Source of the DNA: Oxalobacteraceae bacterium
GTDB lineage: Bacteria > Pseudomonadota > Gammaproteobacteria > Burkholderiales > Burkholderiaceae_D
Reading direction: 5' to 3'
NCBI GenBank assembly: GCA_021768485.1
Contig: JAIZVZ010000020.1
Coordinates: forward strand, 1 to 50,682
Length of the DNA: 50,682 bases
In this document: piece after piece, positions 7,811 to 17,842 of the stretch
Numbering within the stretch: the stretch's first letter is position 1
Layout of the letters: each line of letters starts with the position of its first letter
Translations under genes and position numbers: made by a program
The notes under the pieces: model-generated
Seen by the model: only the letters and a program-made list of their open reading frames with translations
What the model was told of the DNA's origin: nothing
Databases searched by the model: none

Positions 7811-9079
7811 ATGTCAGACAAAAAATCCTCCAGCGGCGAAAAATTGCTTTATTGCTCGTTTTGCGGCAAAAGTCAGCATGAAGTCAAGAAGCTGATCGCC
7901 GGACCGTCCGTGTTCATTTGCGATGAGTGTATTGATCTGTGCAACGACATCATCAGCGATGAAACGGCCAATCTCGAAGCCGTGCCCGGCACGAAATCGG
8001 AATTGCCGTCGCCGCAGGAAATCTGCGACATGCTCGATCAATATGTGATCGGCCAGCTGACGGCCAAGCGCATTTTGTCGGTGGCGGTCTACAACCATTA
8101 CAAGCGCCTGAAACATCTGGGCAAGAAAGACGATGTCGAGTTGGCGAAGAGTAATATCTTGCTGGTCGGCCCGACCGGTTCCGGCAAGACGCTGCTGGCG
8201 CAAACGCTGGCCCGCATGCTCAATGTGCCGTTCGTGATCGCCGATGCGACGACGCTGACCGAAGCCGGCTATGTCGGCGAAGACGTCGAAAACATCATCC
8301 AGAAGCTGTTGCAAAGCTGTAACTACGATGTCGACAAGGCCCAGCGCGGCATCGTCTACATCGATGAAATCGACAAGATTTCGCGCAAATCCGATAATCC
8401 GTCGATTACCCGCGATGTCTCCGGCGAAGGCGTGCAGCAAGCGCTGCTGAAACTGATCGAAGGCACGATGGCTTCGGTGCCGCCGCAAGGCGGGCGCAAG
8501 CACCCGAACCAGGACTTCGTCCAGGTCGACACCACCAACATCATGTTCATCTGCGGCGGCGCTTTCGACGGCCTGGTGAAGATTATTTCCAACCGCTCCG
8601 AAAAAGGCGGTATCGGCTTCTCGGCCGCGGTCAAGAGCAAGAAGGAGCGGGCGGCCACCGAGGTCTTGCTCGAAGCCGAGCCCGAAGACTTGATCAAGTT
8701 CGGCCTGATTCCGGAACTGGTGGGCCGCTTGCCGGTGGTCGCCACGCTGGCCGAGCTGACCGAGGAAGCGCTGATCCAGATTCTGGTCGAGCCGAAAAAT
8801 GCATTGATCAAGCAATATTCCAAGTTGCTCGACATGGAAGGCGCCGAACTCGAAATCCGTCCGGCCGCCTTGCATGCGATCGCCAAAAAAGCCCTGGCGC
8901 GCAAGACCGGCGCCCGCGGCTTGCGCTCGATTCTCGAACACGCCTTGCTCGATGTGATGTTCGATTTGCCTAGCCAGCAAAACGTCAGCAAGGTCGTCAT
9001 CGATGAAAGCACGATAACGAATGGCGCCAAACCTTTATTGATTTATCACGAAAAGCCGAAAGCCTCGGGCGAAAACTGA
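7811..9079 (+). CDS. clpX: ClpX, ATP-dependent unfoldase subunit of ClpXP
   Basis: This 422-residue AAA+ unfoldase recognises tagged substrates and threads them into ClpP. The N-terminal zinc-binding domain has Cys15, Cys18, Cys37 and Cys40 (CSFC...CDEC). Walker A is GPTGSGKT at residues 120-127 and Walker B contains VYIDEIDK. The pore and sensor regions and the C-terminal D2-small domain follow, and the length matches E. coli (424). The start [15 protein letters not shown] is the conserved one, yet no purine-rich ribosome site precedes it: the leader is a 12-bp triplication (7772-7807). A terminator for clpX lies at 9181. Confidence 0.98.
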   Translation: MSDKKSSSGEKLLYCSFCGKSQHEVKKLIAGPSVFICDECIDLCNDIISDETANLEAVPGTKSELPSPQEICDMLDQYVIGQLTAKRILSVAVYNHYKRLKHLGKKDDVELAKSNILLVGPTGSGKTLLAQTLARMLNVPFVIADATTLTEAGYVGEDVENIIQKLLQSCNYDVDKAQRGIVYIDEIDKISRKSDNPSITRDVSGEGVQQALLKLIEGTMASVPPQGGRKHPNQDFVQVDTTNIMFICGGAFDGLVKIISNRSEKGGIGFSAAVKSKKERAATEVLLEAEPEDLIKFGLIPELVGRLPVVATLAELTEEALIQILVEPKNALIKQYSKLLDMEGAELEIRPAALHAIAKKALARKTGARGLRSILEHALLDVMFDLPSQQNVSKVVIDESTITNGAKPLLIYHEKPKASGEN

Positions 9080-9180
9080 AAAAATCGTCGCAAATTGCCG
9101 AAAAACCGCACGAATTTCTAGTAAGTTCTGCGGCAACGGCAGTACAATTTACTTCAATAAGATTCCAGGCTTCAATCGTA

Positions 9181-9217
9181 AAGCCACATTAGGGCAAGCC
9201 TAGGTGTGGCTTTTTTT
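9181..9217 (+). terminator. Rho-independent terminator of clpX
   Basis: AAGCCACA (9181-9188) pairs with TGTGGCTT (9205-9212). An inner TAGG/CCTA stem lies in the loop and a run of seven T residues follows. Confidence 0.85.
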
Positions 9218-9250
9218 ATTGGGAATTTGATTTGTAGTAATTGCAATGGT

Positions 9251-9277
9251 TTTACAGTAATTGGCAATAGATATAAT
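9251..9277 (+). promoter_or_regulatory. Putative lon promoter
   Basis: TTTACA (9251-9256) and TATAAT (9272-9277) are separated by 15 bp, shorter than the optimum of 17. The site is 160 bp upstream of the lon start. No clear heat-shock sigma-32 consensus was seen. Confidence 0.4.
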
Positions 9278-9436
9278 AAAAGCAAGTTACGCAAGCCTAG
9301 GCAACCGGAAAGGCAGGCAGCGGTTGGAAGTGCAAGTAATAATTATTTTCACATAAGCATTTTTCCGGTCTTGTGTTTTGGCAGCTCGTGCCAACATCGT
9401 TTACATGCTTTTTTCGCTTTTTTTATAAGGTACGCC

Positions 9437-11845
<2,409 letters not shown>

Positions 11846-12205
11846 GCCTGCCAGGACCGGCAGGTGTCTGAGGCCTGCCGTTTGCCGAAAAAGAAAAGCG
11901 TCCGCAAGGGCGCTTTTCTTTTTGACGGCTCTGCGCCTGAGCCGCTCCGTGGCCTGCCGCCTGTGCTGAAAACGGTGGCGCGGTGCGCAGTCCGCCGCGT
12001 TGATTGAGTGTTTATTCAATGTTCATTCGGCGTTTATACTTGAGCTAACACAATTTAATGCTGGCAAAGGCGTCAAAGATACGGTAAACTAATGTCCTTT
12101 GACGTGGTGACACACGACAGATGTTTGACTGAATACCTGCGAATGGTCTGGCCGCATCGGATTATTCGCACCATATTGCAAGCGCAGTATATCGCGCAGC
12201 ATTAT
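11846..12205. other. lon-tRNA intergenic region
   Basis: This 360-bp spacer contains the lon terminator and then the upstream region of the tRNA-Val/Asp cluster. I found no open frame for an HU protein and no other gene. A promoter for the tRNAs must lie here, but I could not pick a single convincing -35/-10 pair. Confidence 0.5.
11888..11925 (+). terminator. Rho-independent terminator of lon
   Basis: A long stem formed by AAAAAGAAAAGCG (11888-11900) and CGCTTTTCTTTTT (11911-11923) is capped by TCC-GCAA-GGG. The T-rich arm supplies the T tract. Confidence 0.9.
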
Positions 12206-12281
12206 GGGTGCTTAGCTCAGTTGGTAGAGCGGCGCCCTTACAAGGCGTAGGTCGGGAGTTCGAGCCTCTCAGCACCCACCA
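12206..12281 (+). tRNA. tRNA-Val (anticodon UAC)
   Basis: This 76-nt cloverleaf has acceptor GGGTGCT/AGCACCC, D-arm AGCTCAGTTGGTAGAGC, anticodon loop CTTACAA (UAC), T-loop GTTCGAGCC and an encoded ACCA end. It is the first of a three-tRNA cluster. Confidence 0.96.
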
Positions 12282-12315
12282 TTTCGGTCAGGCGCAGTAG
12301 AAAAACAGTATTTTC

Positions 12316-12392
12316 GGAGTGGTAGTTCAGCTGGTTAGAATACCGGCCTGTCACGCCGGGGGTCGCGGGTTCGAGTCCCGTCCACTCCGCCA
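12316..12392 (+). tRNA. tRNA-Asp (anticodon GUC), copy 1
   Basis: This 77-nt tRNA has acceptor GGAGTGG/CCACTCC, anticodon loop CTGTCAC (GUC) and a GCCA 3' end. Its sequence is the same as that of copy 2 downstream. Confidence 0.96.
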
Positions 12393-12406
12393 AAATAATG
12401 TGTTTA

Positions 12407-12483
12407 GGAGTGGTAGTTCAGCTGGTTAGAATACCGGCCTGTCACGCCGGGGGTCGCGGGTTCGAGTCCCGTCCACTCCGCCA
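12407..12483 (+). tRNA. tRNA-Asp (anticodon GUC), copy 2
   Basis: This is a second 77-nt tRNA-Asp with the same sequence as copy 1, separated from it by 14 bases. It is the last member of the Val-Asp-Asp cluster and is followed directly by a terminator. Confidence 0.96.
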
Positions 12484-12489
12484 GAATTG

Positions 12490-12519
12490 AAAAAGGCGAA
12501 CGAGAGTTCGCCTTTTTTT
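12490..12519 (+). terminator. Rho-independent terminator of the tRNA cluster
   Basis: AAAAGGCGAAC (12491-12501) pairs with GTTCGCCTTTT across loop GAGA, followed by T residues to 12519. Confidence 0.9.
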
Positions 12520-12565
12520 ATATATACGCAAACCATCGCAATTCGTTAAACTGTATTGGCTGATC

Positions 12566-14509
12566 ATGTTTGAATTTATTCGTAACCACAAGCGTTTGAT
12601 GCAGATTTTGTTGATGCTGCTGATCGTCCCGTCGTTCGCCTTTGTCGGCATCGAGGGCTATAGCAACATGCGCGACCGCGATAACGCCGTCGCCAAGGTA
12701 GGCTCGCTGACCATCAGCCCGCAGGAATGGGACACTGCCCAGCGCGAGCAGATGGAACGCTTCCAGAAAATGCTGGGCGCCCAGTTCGATCCGAAAATGT
12801 TCGACACGCCCGAAGCAAAGCAATCGATCCTCGATAACCTGATCGCGCAAAAGGCGCTGGCGACCGAGATGAGCGGGCGGCACCTGGCGATCAGCGACGA
12901 ATTGCTGCTGCAGACGGTGCGCGGCATCGACGGCCTGACCAAGCCCGACGGCCAGTTCGACAAGGAGCGCTATACGACGCTGCTGGCGGCGCAGGGCATG
13001 ACGCCGGCCGGTTTCGAGGCGCGGCTGCGCCAGGATATGGCGCTGCAACAGCTGGTGTCGGCAGTGCAGAGCACCGCTTTTTCGCCGAAGTCGGTCAGCG
13101 CGCGGGTGTCGGAAATCGGCGAGCAGGAACGTGAAATCGCCGAGCTGACCTTCAAGAGCGCCGATTACGCCTCGCAGGTGGCGCTGACGCCGGCCATGCT
13201 GAAAGATTACTACACCAAGAACGCCGCCCAATTCCAGATCCCCGAACAAGTCAAGATCGAATACGTGGTCTTGAGCGCGGCCGCGGTGTCGGGCCAGATC
13301 AATGTCTCGGATGCGGAAATCAAGGCCTTCTTCGACCAGAACGCAGCGCGTTACACGGTTGCCGAACAGCGCCGCGCCAGCCACATCCTGATCAACGCGA
13401 AAAAAGGCGCGCCTGCCGCCGAGATCGCCGCCGCCAAGGCCAAGGCCGAAGCGCTGCTGGCGCAAGTGCGCAAGAATCCGGCCGATTTCGCCAAGCTGGC
13501 CAAGGAAAATTCGCAAGACACCGGCTCGGCCGCGCAGGGCGGCGATCTCGATTTCTTCGGCAAGGGCATGATGGTCAAGCCGTTCGAAGAGACCGTGTTC
13601 AAAATGAAGCCGGGTCAGATCAGCGATCTGGTGCAATCCGATTTCGGCTTTCATATCATCGAGCTGACCGCAATCAAGCCGGCCTCGGTCAAGTCGCTGG
13701 CTGAAGTCAAGGACGACATCACGGCCGAAATCAAGAAGCAGCAAGTAGCCAAGAAATATGCCGAGCTGGCCGAGCAGTTCAGCAATGCCGTCTATGAACA
13801 GGCCGACAGCCTGAAGCCGGTTGCCGACAAGCTCAAGCTGAAAATCGAAACGGCGTCCGGCGTGACGCGCCTGCCGTCGCCGGCGCTGGCGGCAACTCCG
13901 ATGCTCAATAACGAGAAATTCTTGAAAGCGGTTTTCGCCGACGATTCGATCAAGAACAAGCGCAATACCGAAGCGGTTGAAGTGGCGCCCAACACTTTGG
14001 TTGCGGCCCACGTGGTCGAATACAAACCGACCAGCAAGCGTGCCTTCGATGATGTGCAAAATGCGATCAAGACCCAATTGACGCAGATCGAAGCGGCCAA
14101 TCTGGCCAAAAAGGCCGGCATGGCCAAGCTCGCGGCGCTCAAGAAAGCCGATAACACGGCTGGCTTTTCGCCGGTACGCATGGTCTCGCGCGGCAAGGCC
14201 GGCGGCCTGACCGAAGCGGGCCTGACAGCCGTCATGCGGGTCGACGGCACCAAGCTGCCGGCCTACACCGGCGTCGAGGGCGGCGGCAGCTACAGCATTT
14301 ACCGCGTCAGCAAGATCGTGGCGCCGGCACCCGATGTCGCCCGCCGCCAGGCCGAGCAGCAGCAGGTGGCAGGCGCTCTGGCGCAGCAGGAAATGGCCGC
14401 TTATGTCGAATTTCTCAAGCAAAAAGCCAAGGTGCAGATCTTGAAGAATCCGGCCACGCTGGCGGTCGGCGGCCATGCGCGCACTGCGCCGGTTCAGGCC
14501 CCTGAATAA
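12566..14509 (+). CDS. ppiD: PpiD-like periplasmic chaperone / peptidyl-prolyl isomerase
   Basis: This 647-residue SurA-N/PpiC-family protein is anchored in the inner membrane and faces the periplasm, where PpiD assists proteins leaving the Sec translocon. The N-terminus MFEFIRNHKRLMQILLMLLI is a short cytoplasmic tail plus one membrane helix (about residues 11-30). A SurA-like chaperone region follows (about 40-200). The parvulin domain (about 265-365) carries RASHILINA, GGDLDFFGKG and FGFHIIEL, and a long C-terminal chaperone region completes the protein. E. coli PpiD is 623 residues. The gene follows the tRNA terminator and presumably has its own promoter within the 45-bp gap or relies on read-through. 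Its position downstream of lon is conserved. Confidence 0.93.
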   Translation: MFEFIRNHKRLMQILLMLLIVPSFAFVGIEGYSNMRDRDNAVAKVGSLTISPQEWDTAQREQMERFQKMLGAQFDPKMFDTPEAKQSILDNLIAQKALATEMSGRHLAISDELLLQTVRGIDGLTKPDGQFDKERYTTLLAAQGMTPAGFEARLRQDMALQQLVSAVQSTAFSPKSVSARVSEIGEQEREIAELTFKSADYASQVALTPAMLKDYYTKNAAQFQIPEQVKIEYVVLSAAAVSGQINVSDAEIKAFFDQNAARYTVAEQRRASHILINAKKGAPAAEIAAAKAKAEALLAQVRKNPADFAKLAKENSQDTGSAAQGGDLDFFGKGMMVKPFEETVFKMKPGQISDLVQSDFGFHIIELTAIKPASVKSLAEVKDDITAEIKKQQVAKKYAELAEQFSNAVYEQADSLKPVADKLKLKIETASGVTRLPSPALAATPMLNNEKFLKAVFADDSIKNKRNTEAVEVAPNTLVAAHVVEYKPTSKRAFDDVQNAIKTQLTQIEAANLAKKAGMAKLAALKKADNTAGFSPVRMVSRGKAGGLTEAGLTAVMRVDGTKLPAYTGVEGGGSYSIYRVSKIVAPAPDVARRQAEQQQVAGALAQQEMAAYVEFLKQKAKVQILKNPATLAVGGHARTAPVQAPE

Positions 14510-14526
14510 GCAAGGACGACCAGTTT

Positions 14527-14560
14527 GAAAAAAAGCCGCTGATTCAGCGGCTTTTTTTTT
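14527..14560. terminator. Bidirectional terminator between ppiD and tesA
   Basis: AAAAAAAGCCGCTG pairs with CAGCGGCTTTTTTTTT across a three-base loop. The A-run on one side and T-run on the other would serve both convergent genes. Confidence 0.9.
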
Positions 14561-14607
14561 GCGCGGCGTGGCCGCATCATGCCGTCTCCGGCCTGGCGGC
14601 AATCTGC

Positions 14608-15363
14608 CTATTTGAGCAGCGGACGCAGGCGCGGCCAGATATTGTTGAGAATTTGCGGATGGGCGGCGGCCAGCGGGTGGATGCGGTCGGCCTGGAATAG
14701 CTGCGGCTGTTCGGCCACGCCTTCGAGCATGAAGGGCACCAGGGCAGTGTGGTTTTCCTTGGCCAGGCGGGCGTACATCGCAAAAAAACGTTCGGTGTAA
14801 TCGCGCCCGAAATTGGGCGGCAGGCGCATGCCGACCAGCAGCACCTTGGCATGCGCTGCTTGCGCCTTGGCGATAATGGCCCGGAAATTGGATTCGGTGG
14901 CTGCCAGCGGCAAGCCGCGCAAGCCGTCGTTGCCGCCCAGTTCGACCACCACGACATGCGGCCGGTACTGCGCCAGCAGGGCCGGCAGGCGTGCATTGCC
15001 GCCGCCGGTGGTGTCGCCGCTGATGCTGGCGTTGACTACCCTGGCGGCGACCTTGTCGGCCGCCAGCCGCTGTTCGAGCAGGGCAACCCAGCCGCTGCCG
15101 TGGGCCAGGCCGTATTCGGCCGACAGGCTGTCGCCGAGCACAAGCACCGTTTTTGATGCAGAATAGGCGCTTGCGGCGGCGTTTTTATTGGAAGCTGCGT
15201 TGGCAGCTGCGTTGGCCGCGGCGTTGCCCGCTGTATTGCCCGCTGTATTGGCCGCTGCCCGGGCGTGTTGTGCCGTGCCGCTCGTGCCGAGGCCGATGCC
15301 GCTCATGAGGCCGAGCACGGCGGCGCGCAATACGGTGCGTCTTGATTTTACGATGTCCGTCAT
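14608..15363 (-). CDS. tesA: TesA-like SGNH/GDSL arylesterase with low-complexity N-terminal linker
   Basis: This 251-residue SGNH hydrolase resembles E. coli TesA (thioesterase I/lysophospholipase L1), a periplasmic esterase. The nucleophile is Ser79 in VLVLGDSLS, the oxyanion residues lie in GGNDGLRGLP, and Asp226/His229 form DRIHP. The N-terminus has a twin-arginine-like motif SRRTVL at residues 7-12 followed by a hydrophobic stretch, so Tat export is possible. Between signal and enzyme lies an Ala/Asn/Gly-rich linker (about 38-65) encoded by five 12-bp repeats. A longer form starting at 15399 would add 12 residues and overlap the divergent ABC gene start; I prefer 15363, although no strong ribosome site supports either. 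Confidence 0.9.
   Translation of the reverse strand: MTDIVKSRRTVLRAAVLGLMSGIGLGTSGTAQHARAAANTAGNTAGNAAANAAANAASNKNAAASAYSASKTVLVLGDSLSAEYGLAHGSGWVALLEQRLAADKVAARVVNASISGDTTGGGNARLPALLAQYRPHVVVVELGGNDGLRGLPLAATESNFRAIIAKAQAAHAKVLLVGMRLPPNFGRDYTERFFAMYARLAKENHTALVPFMLEGVAEQPQLFQADRIHPLAAAHPQILNNIWPRLRPLLK
15194..15253. repeat. Tandem repeat, 12-bp unit x 5, inside tesA
   Basis: The units (plus strand) are GCTGCGTTGGCA, GCTGCGTTGGCC, GCGGCGTTGCCC, GCTGTATTGCCC and GCTGTATTGGCC. A 12-bp period keeps the reading frame and encodes a four-residue Ala/Asn-rich repeat in the linker of the esterase. Confidence 0.85.
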
Positions 15364-15397
15364 TTTATTCTGTTCACTTTTACAATAAGAAGAGCGC

Positions 15398-16135
15398 ATG
15401 CCTGATCAAACTATCCCCCCGCTTTCGAACCTTGCCGGCGCAGCGCCAGTCATGCCGGCGGCGGCCGGTGCCATGCCGGCGATCGAAGCGATCGGCCTGT
15501 GCAAGCGGGTGGCCGACGCCAGCGGCGAACTGACGATCTTGCACGAGATCGATTTTACCGTGCCGGCGCAAGAAACGCTTGCCATCGTTGGCGCCTCCGG
15601 TTCCGGCAAGTCGACTCTGCTGGGCCTGCTGGCCGGACTCGATACGCCGTCCGGCGGCACGGTCAGGCTCGATGGCGTCGATATTTTTGCGCTCGATGAA
15701 GATGGCCGGGCGGCGCTGCGCAAGGCCAAGCTCGGTTTCGTGTTCCAGTCGTTTCAACTGCTGGCGCATTTGACGGCACTTGAAAATGTCATGCTGCCGC
15801 TCGAATTGCGCGGCGACCAGCAGGCCAGGGCCAAGGCGCAAGCCATGCTGGAACGGGTCGGCCTGGCATCGCGCCTGAAGCACTATCCGAAATACCTGTC
15901 CGGCGGCGAGCAGCAGCGGGTGGCGCTGGCGCGCGCCTTCGTGACCGAGCCGCCGCTGCTGTTTGCCGATGAACCGACCGGCAGCCTCGATGCGGCCACC
16001 GGCGAGGCGGTGATCGGCCTGATGTTCGAGCTCAACCGCGAGCGCGGCTCGACCCTGGTGCTGGTAACGCACGACACCAAGATTGCGGCGCGCTGCGCCC
16101 GCACCATCACCATCGCCGCCGGCCGCATCGCTTAG
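15398..16135 (+). CDS. ybbA: ABC transporter ATP-binding protein (YbbA/LolD-like)
   Basis: This 245-residue nucleotide-binding subunit belongs to the MacB/LolD/YbbA class that pairs with FtsX-like permeases. Walker A is GASGSGKST at residues 65-73, the signature is LSGGEQQR, and Walker B is [13 protein letters not shown] followed by the H-loop THD. Divergence from tesA matches the E. coli tesA-ybbA arrangement, which supports the YbbA call. In E. coli the permease gene ybbP follows, but here the next gene is convergent and unrelated, so the ATPase has no partner nearby. The first 28 residues are a low-complexity extension; a start at Met26 would remove most of it but lacks a ribosome site. 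Confidence 0.88.
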   Translation: MPDQTIPPLSNLAGAAPVMPAAAGAMPAIEAIGLCKRVADASGELTILHEIDFTVPAQETLAIVGASGSGKSTLLGLLAGLDTPSGGTVRLDGVDIFALDEDGRAALRKAKLGFVFQSFQLLAHLTALENVMLPLELRGDQQARAKAQAMLERVGLASRLKHYPKYLSGGEQQRVALARAFVTEPPLLFADEPTGSLDAATGEAVIGLMFELNRERGSTLVLVTHDTKIAARCARTITIAAGRIA

Positions 16136-16160
16136 CCGGCTTGCCGCGCGATTCAGTGGC

Positions 16161-16244
16161 GCGGCTTATGGGCAGCGGCTTATGGGCAGCAGCTCACGGG
16201 TAGCAGCTCACGGGCAGCAGCTCACGGGTAGCAGCTTATGGGCA
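16161..16244. repeat. Tandem repeat, 14-bp unit x 6
   Basis: Six contiguous units of exactly 14 bp have consensus GCAGCTCACGGGTA and variant GCGGCTTATGGGCA, in the order A A B B B A'. They fill the 148-bp gap between the convergent ABC ATPase and NAD(P)HX repair genes. The period is not a multiple of three, so the array is not coding. Confidence 0.93.
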
Positions 16245-16283
16245 GCGTCAGCGGCGTGCGGTTTGTTCCCGCATCTGCTACTG

Positions 16284-17783
16284 CTATTGCATCCGCTCCT
16301 GTATCAGCGCGTTCAGGAGCCGGCGTGCCGCCGGAATCAGTTCGCTGGCCGTCAGGCCGATCGGGCCGGTGCCGTCCTCGACCAGGCGATCGGCAGCCGC
16401 GCCGTGCAGCCAGACCGCACCCAGCGCAGCCTCCCATAGCGGCCAATGCTGGGCCAGCAGGGCGCCGCAGATGCCGGACAGGACGTCGCCGCTGCCGGCG
16501 GTGGCCAGGGCCGGATTGCCGCTCGGGTTGACGACGGCGCCGCCGTCGGCGCCGGCAATGATGCTGCCGAAACCTTTCAACACCACGACCGCATTCAATT
16601 GCGCGGCCAGCCGGCGCGCGCAGCCGAGGCGGTCGGCCTGGATTGCCGCTGCGCTGGTGCCCAGCAGCCGTGCCGCCTCGAGCGGGTGCGGCGTCAGCAG
16701 CGTGGCGGCCCGGCGCCGCGCCAGTTGCCGCTGCAGTGCGCTGTCGGCGGCCAGCAGATTGAGACCATCGGCATCGAGTACCAGCGCCTGTGGCGAAGCA
16801 ATCGCCTGCGCCAGAAGCGTGCGCATCGGTCCGGCCGTCGACAGTCCGGGACCGAGCACCAGCGTACTGGCGGCAAAATCGATTTTTTCGGCAGCCCGGC
16901 ACATCAGCTCGGGATGCGCGAAGTCGAGCGCCGGCGCTTGTCCGGCAAAGCCGACGAAGACCCTGCCGGCACCGCAGCAGGCTGCCGCCCGCGCCGCCAG
17001 CACCGGCGCGCCGGCCATGCCGTCGGCGCCGCCGATCACGGCGACGGTGCCGAACGTGCCTTTGTGCGTGTTTCGTGCGCGCGGTGTCAGCGAGGCGGCA
17101 AACAGTGCCGGCCCGTTCAAGTGCATTGCTGCGGGCGGCAACAGGGCCGGCGCGATGGCCAGCTCGGCCAGCGTAATGGCGCCGGCATGGTCGCCGCCGT
17201 CGGCCGTATGCAGGCCCGGCTTGTCGCCGATAAAGGTAATGGTCGCATCGGCCCTGATAGCCGCGCCGCCGCCGATCACATTGCCGGTATCGGCATCGAG
17301 GCCGCTTGGCACGTCGAGCGCCAGCACCGGCGCCGGCATCGCATTGACTTGCATGATCATGTCGCCCGCGGCGCCGCCGATGGCGCGCGTCAGGCCGATG
17401 CCGAACAGGCCGTCGATCACCAGCGACCAGGACTGCCGCATTTGTTCGGCTTCGATGAGGCGTACGCCGCCGGCGAGCGCGCGTTGCCAGGCCTGGGCGG
17501 CATCGCTGCCGTAAGCGCCGGGGTCGCCGGCAAGGCAAACGGCCACCGCGACGCCGGCGGTGCGCAACAGGGCTGCGCAGGCGAGCGCATCGCCGCCGTT
17601 GTTGCCAGGGCCTGCCAGCACCAGAACCTTGGCTTGCGAAGGCGGCACTTTCAGCATGGCCAGTGCGGCCTCGGCAGCGGCGCGCGCGGCGCGCAGCATC
17701 AGGGTGCCGGCCGGCAGCGTGCGCATGGCGGCCTGCTCGGCGGCGCGGATCTGGGCAATCGAATACAAGGCGCTAGGCATCAT
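16284..17783 (-). CDS. nnrD: Bifunctional NAD(P)HX epimerase / ADP-dependent dehydratase
   Basis: This protein of about 499 residues fuses two repair activities for damaged, hydrated NAD(P)H. The N-terminal YjeF_N domain (about 1-215; LVLAGPGNNGGDAL and DGLFGIGL) epimerises R- and S-NAD(P)HX. The C-terminal ribokinase-like domain (about 225-499; VLGPGLS, LTPHPLEAARLLG, TAGSGDVLSG) dehydrates the S form using ADP. The start is one of two adjacent ATGs (17783 or 17780), both downstream of AAAGG. The gene follows the deacetylase gene by about 60 bp on the same strand, so the two may be co-transcribed. It converges on the ABC ATPase gene across the 14-bp repeat array. Confidence 0.93.
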   Translation of the reverse strand: MMPSALYSIAQIRAAEQAAMRTLPAGTLMLRAARAAAEAALAMLKVPPSQAKVLVLAGPGNNGGDALACAALLRTAGVAVAVCLAGDPGAYGSDAAQAWQRALAGGVRLIEAEQMRQSWSLVIDGLFGIGLTRAIGGAAGDMIMQVNAMPAPVLALDVPSGLDADTGNVIGGGAAIRADATITFIGDKPGLHTADGGDHAGAITLAELAIAPALLPPAAMHLNGPALFAASLTPRARNTHKGTFGTVAVIGGADGMAGAPVLAARAAACCGAGRVFVGFAGQAPALDFAHPELMCRAAEKIDFAASTLVLGPGLSTAGPMRTLLAQAIASPQALVLDADGLNLLAADSALQRQLARRRAATLLTPHPLEAARLLGTSAAAIQADRLGCARRLAAQLNAVVVLKGFGSIIAGADGGAVVNPSGNPALATAGSGDVLSGICGALLAQHWPLWEAALGAVWLHGAAADRLVEDGTGPIGLTASELIPAARRLLNALIQERMQ

Positions 17784-17842
17784 CAAGACCTTTACACATG
17801 CGCTGCGCTAGTTGCTGGCGCAGCGTTTCAATCGGTACGGCG

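Larger units (their letters stand above)
9080..9436. other. clpX-lon intergenic region
   Basis: This 357-bp AT-rich spacer holds the clpX terminator (9181-9217) and a putative lon promoter (9251-9277). An upstream in-frame extension of lon begins inside the terminator stem and is not credible as coding. Confidence 0.6.

Noticed and set aside
9206-9436. 77-codon upstream extension of lon
   Set aside because: It begins inside the clpX terminator stem and crosses the putative lon promoter; the conserved Lon N-terminus starts at 9437.
12206-12519. tRNA cluster as an integration site for a mobile element
   Set aside because: No integrase, attachment-site duplication or foreign gene flanks the tRNAs; both sides are conserved housekeeping genes.
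16161-16244. CRISPR array
   Set aside because: The repeats are directly adjacent with no spacers and only 14 bp long; no cas genes are nearby.
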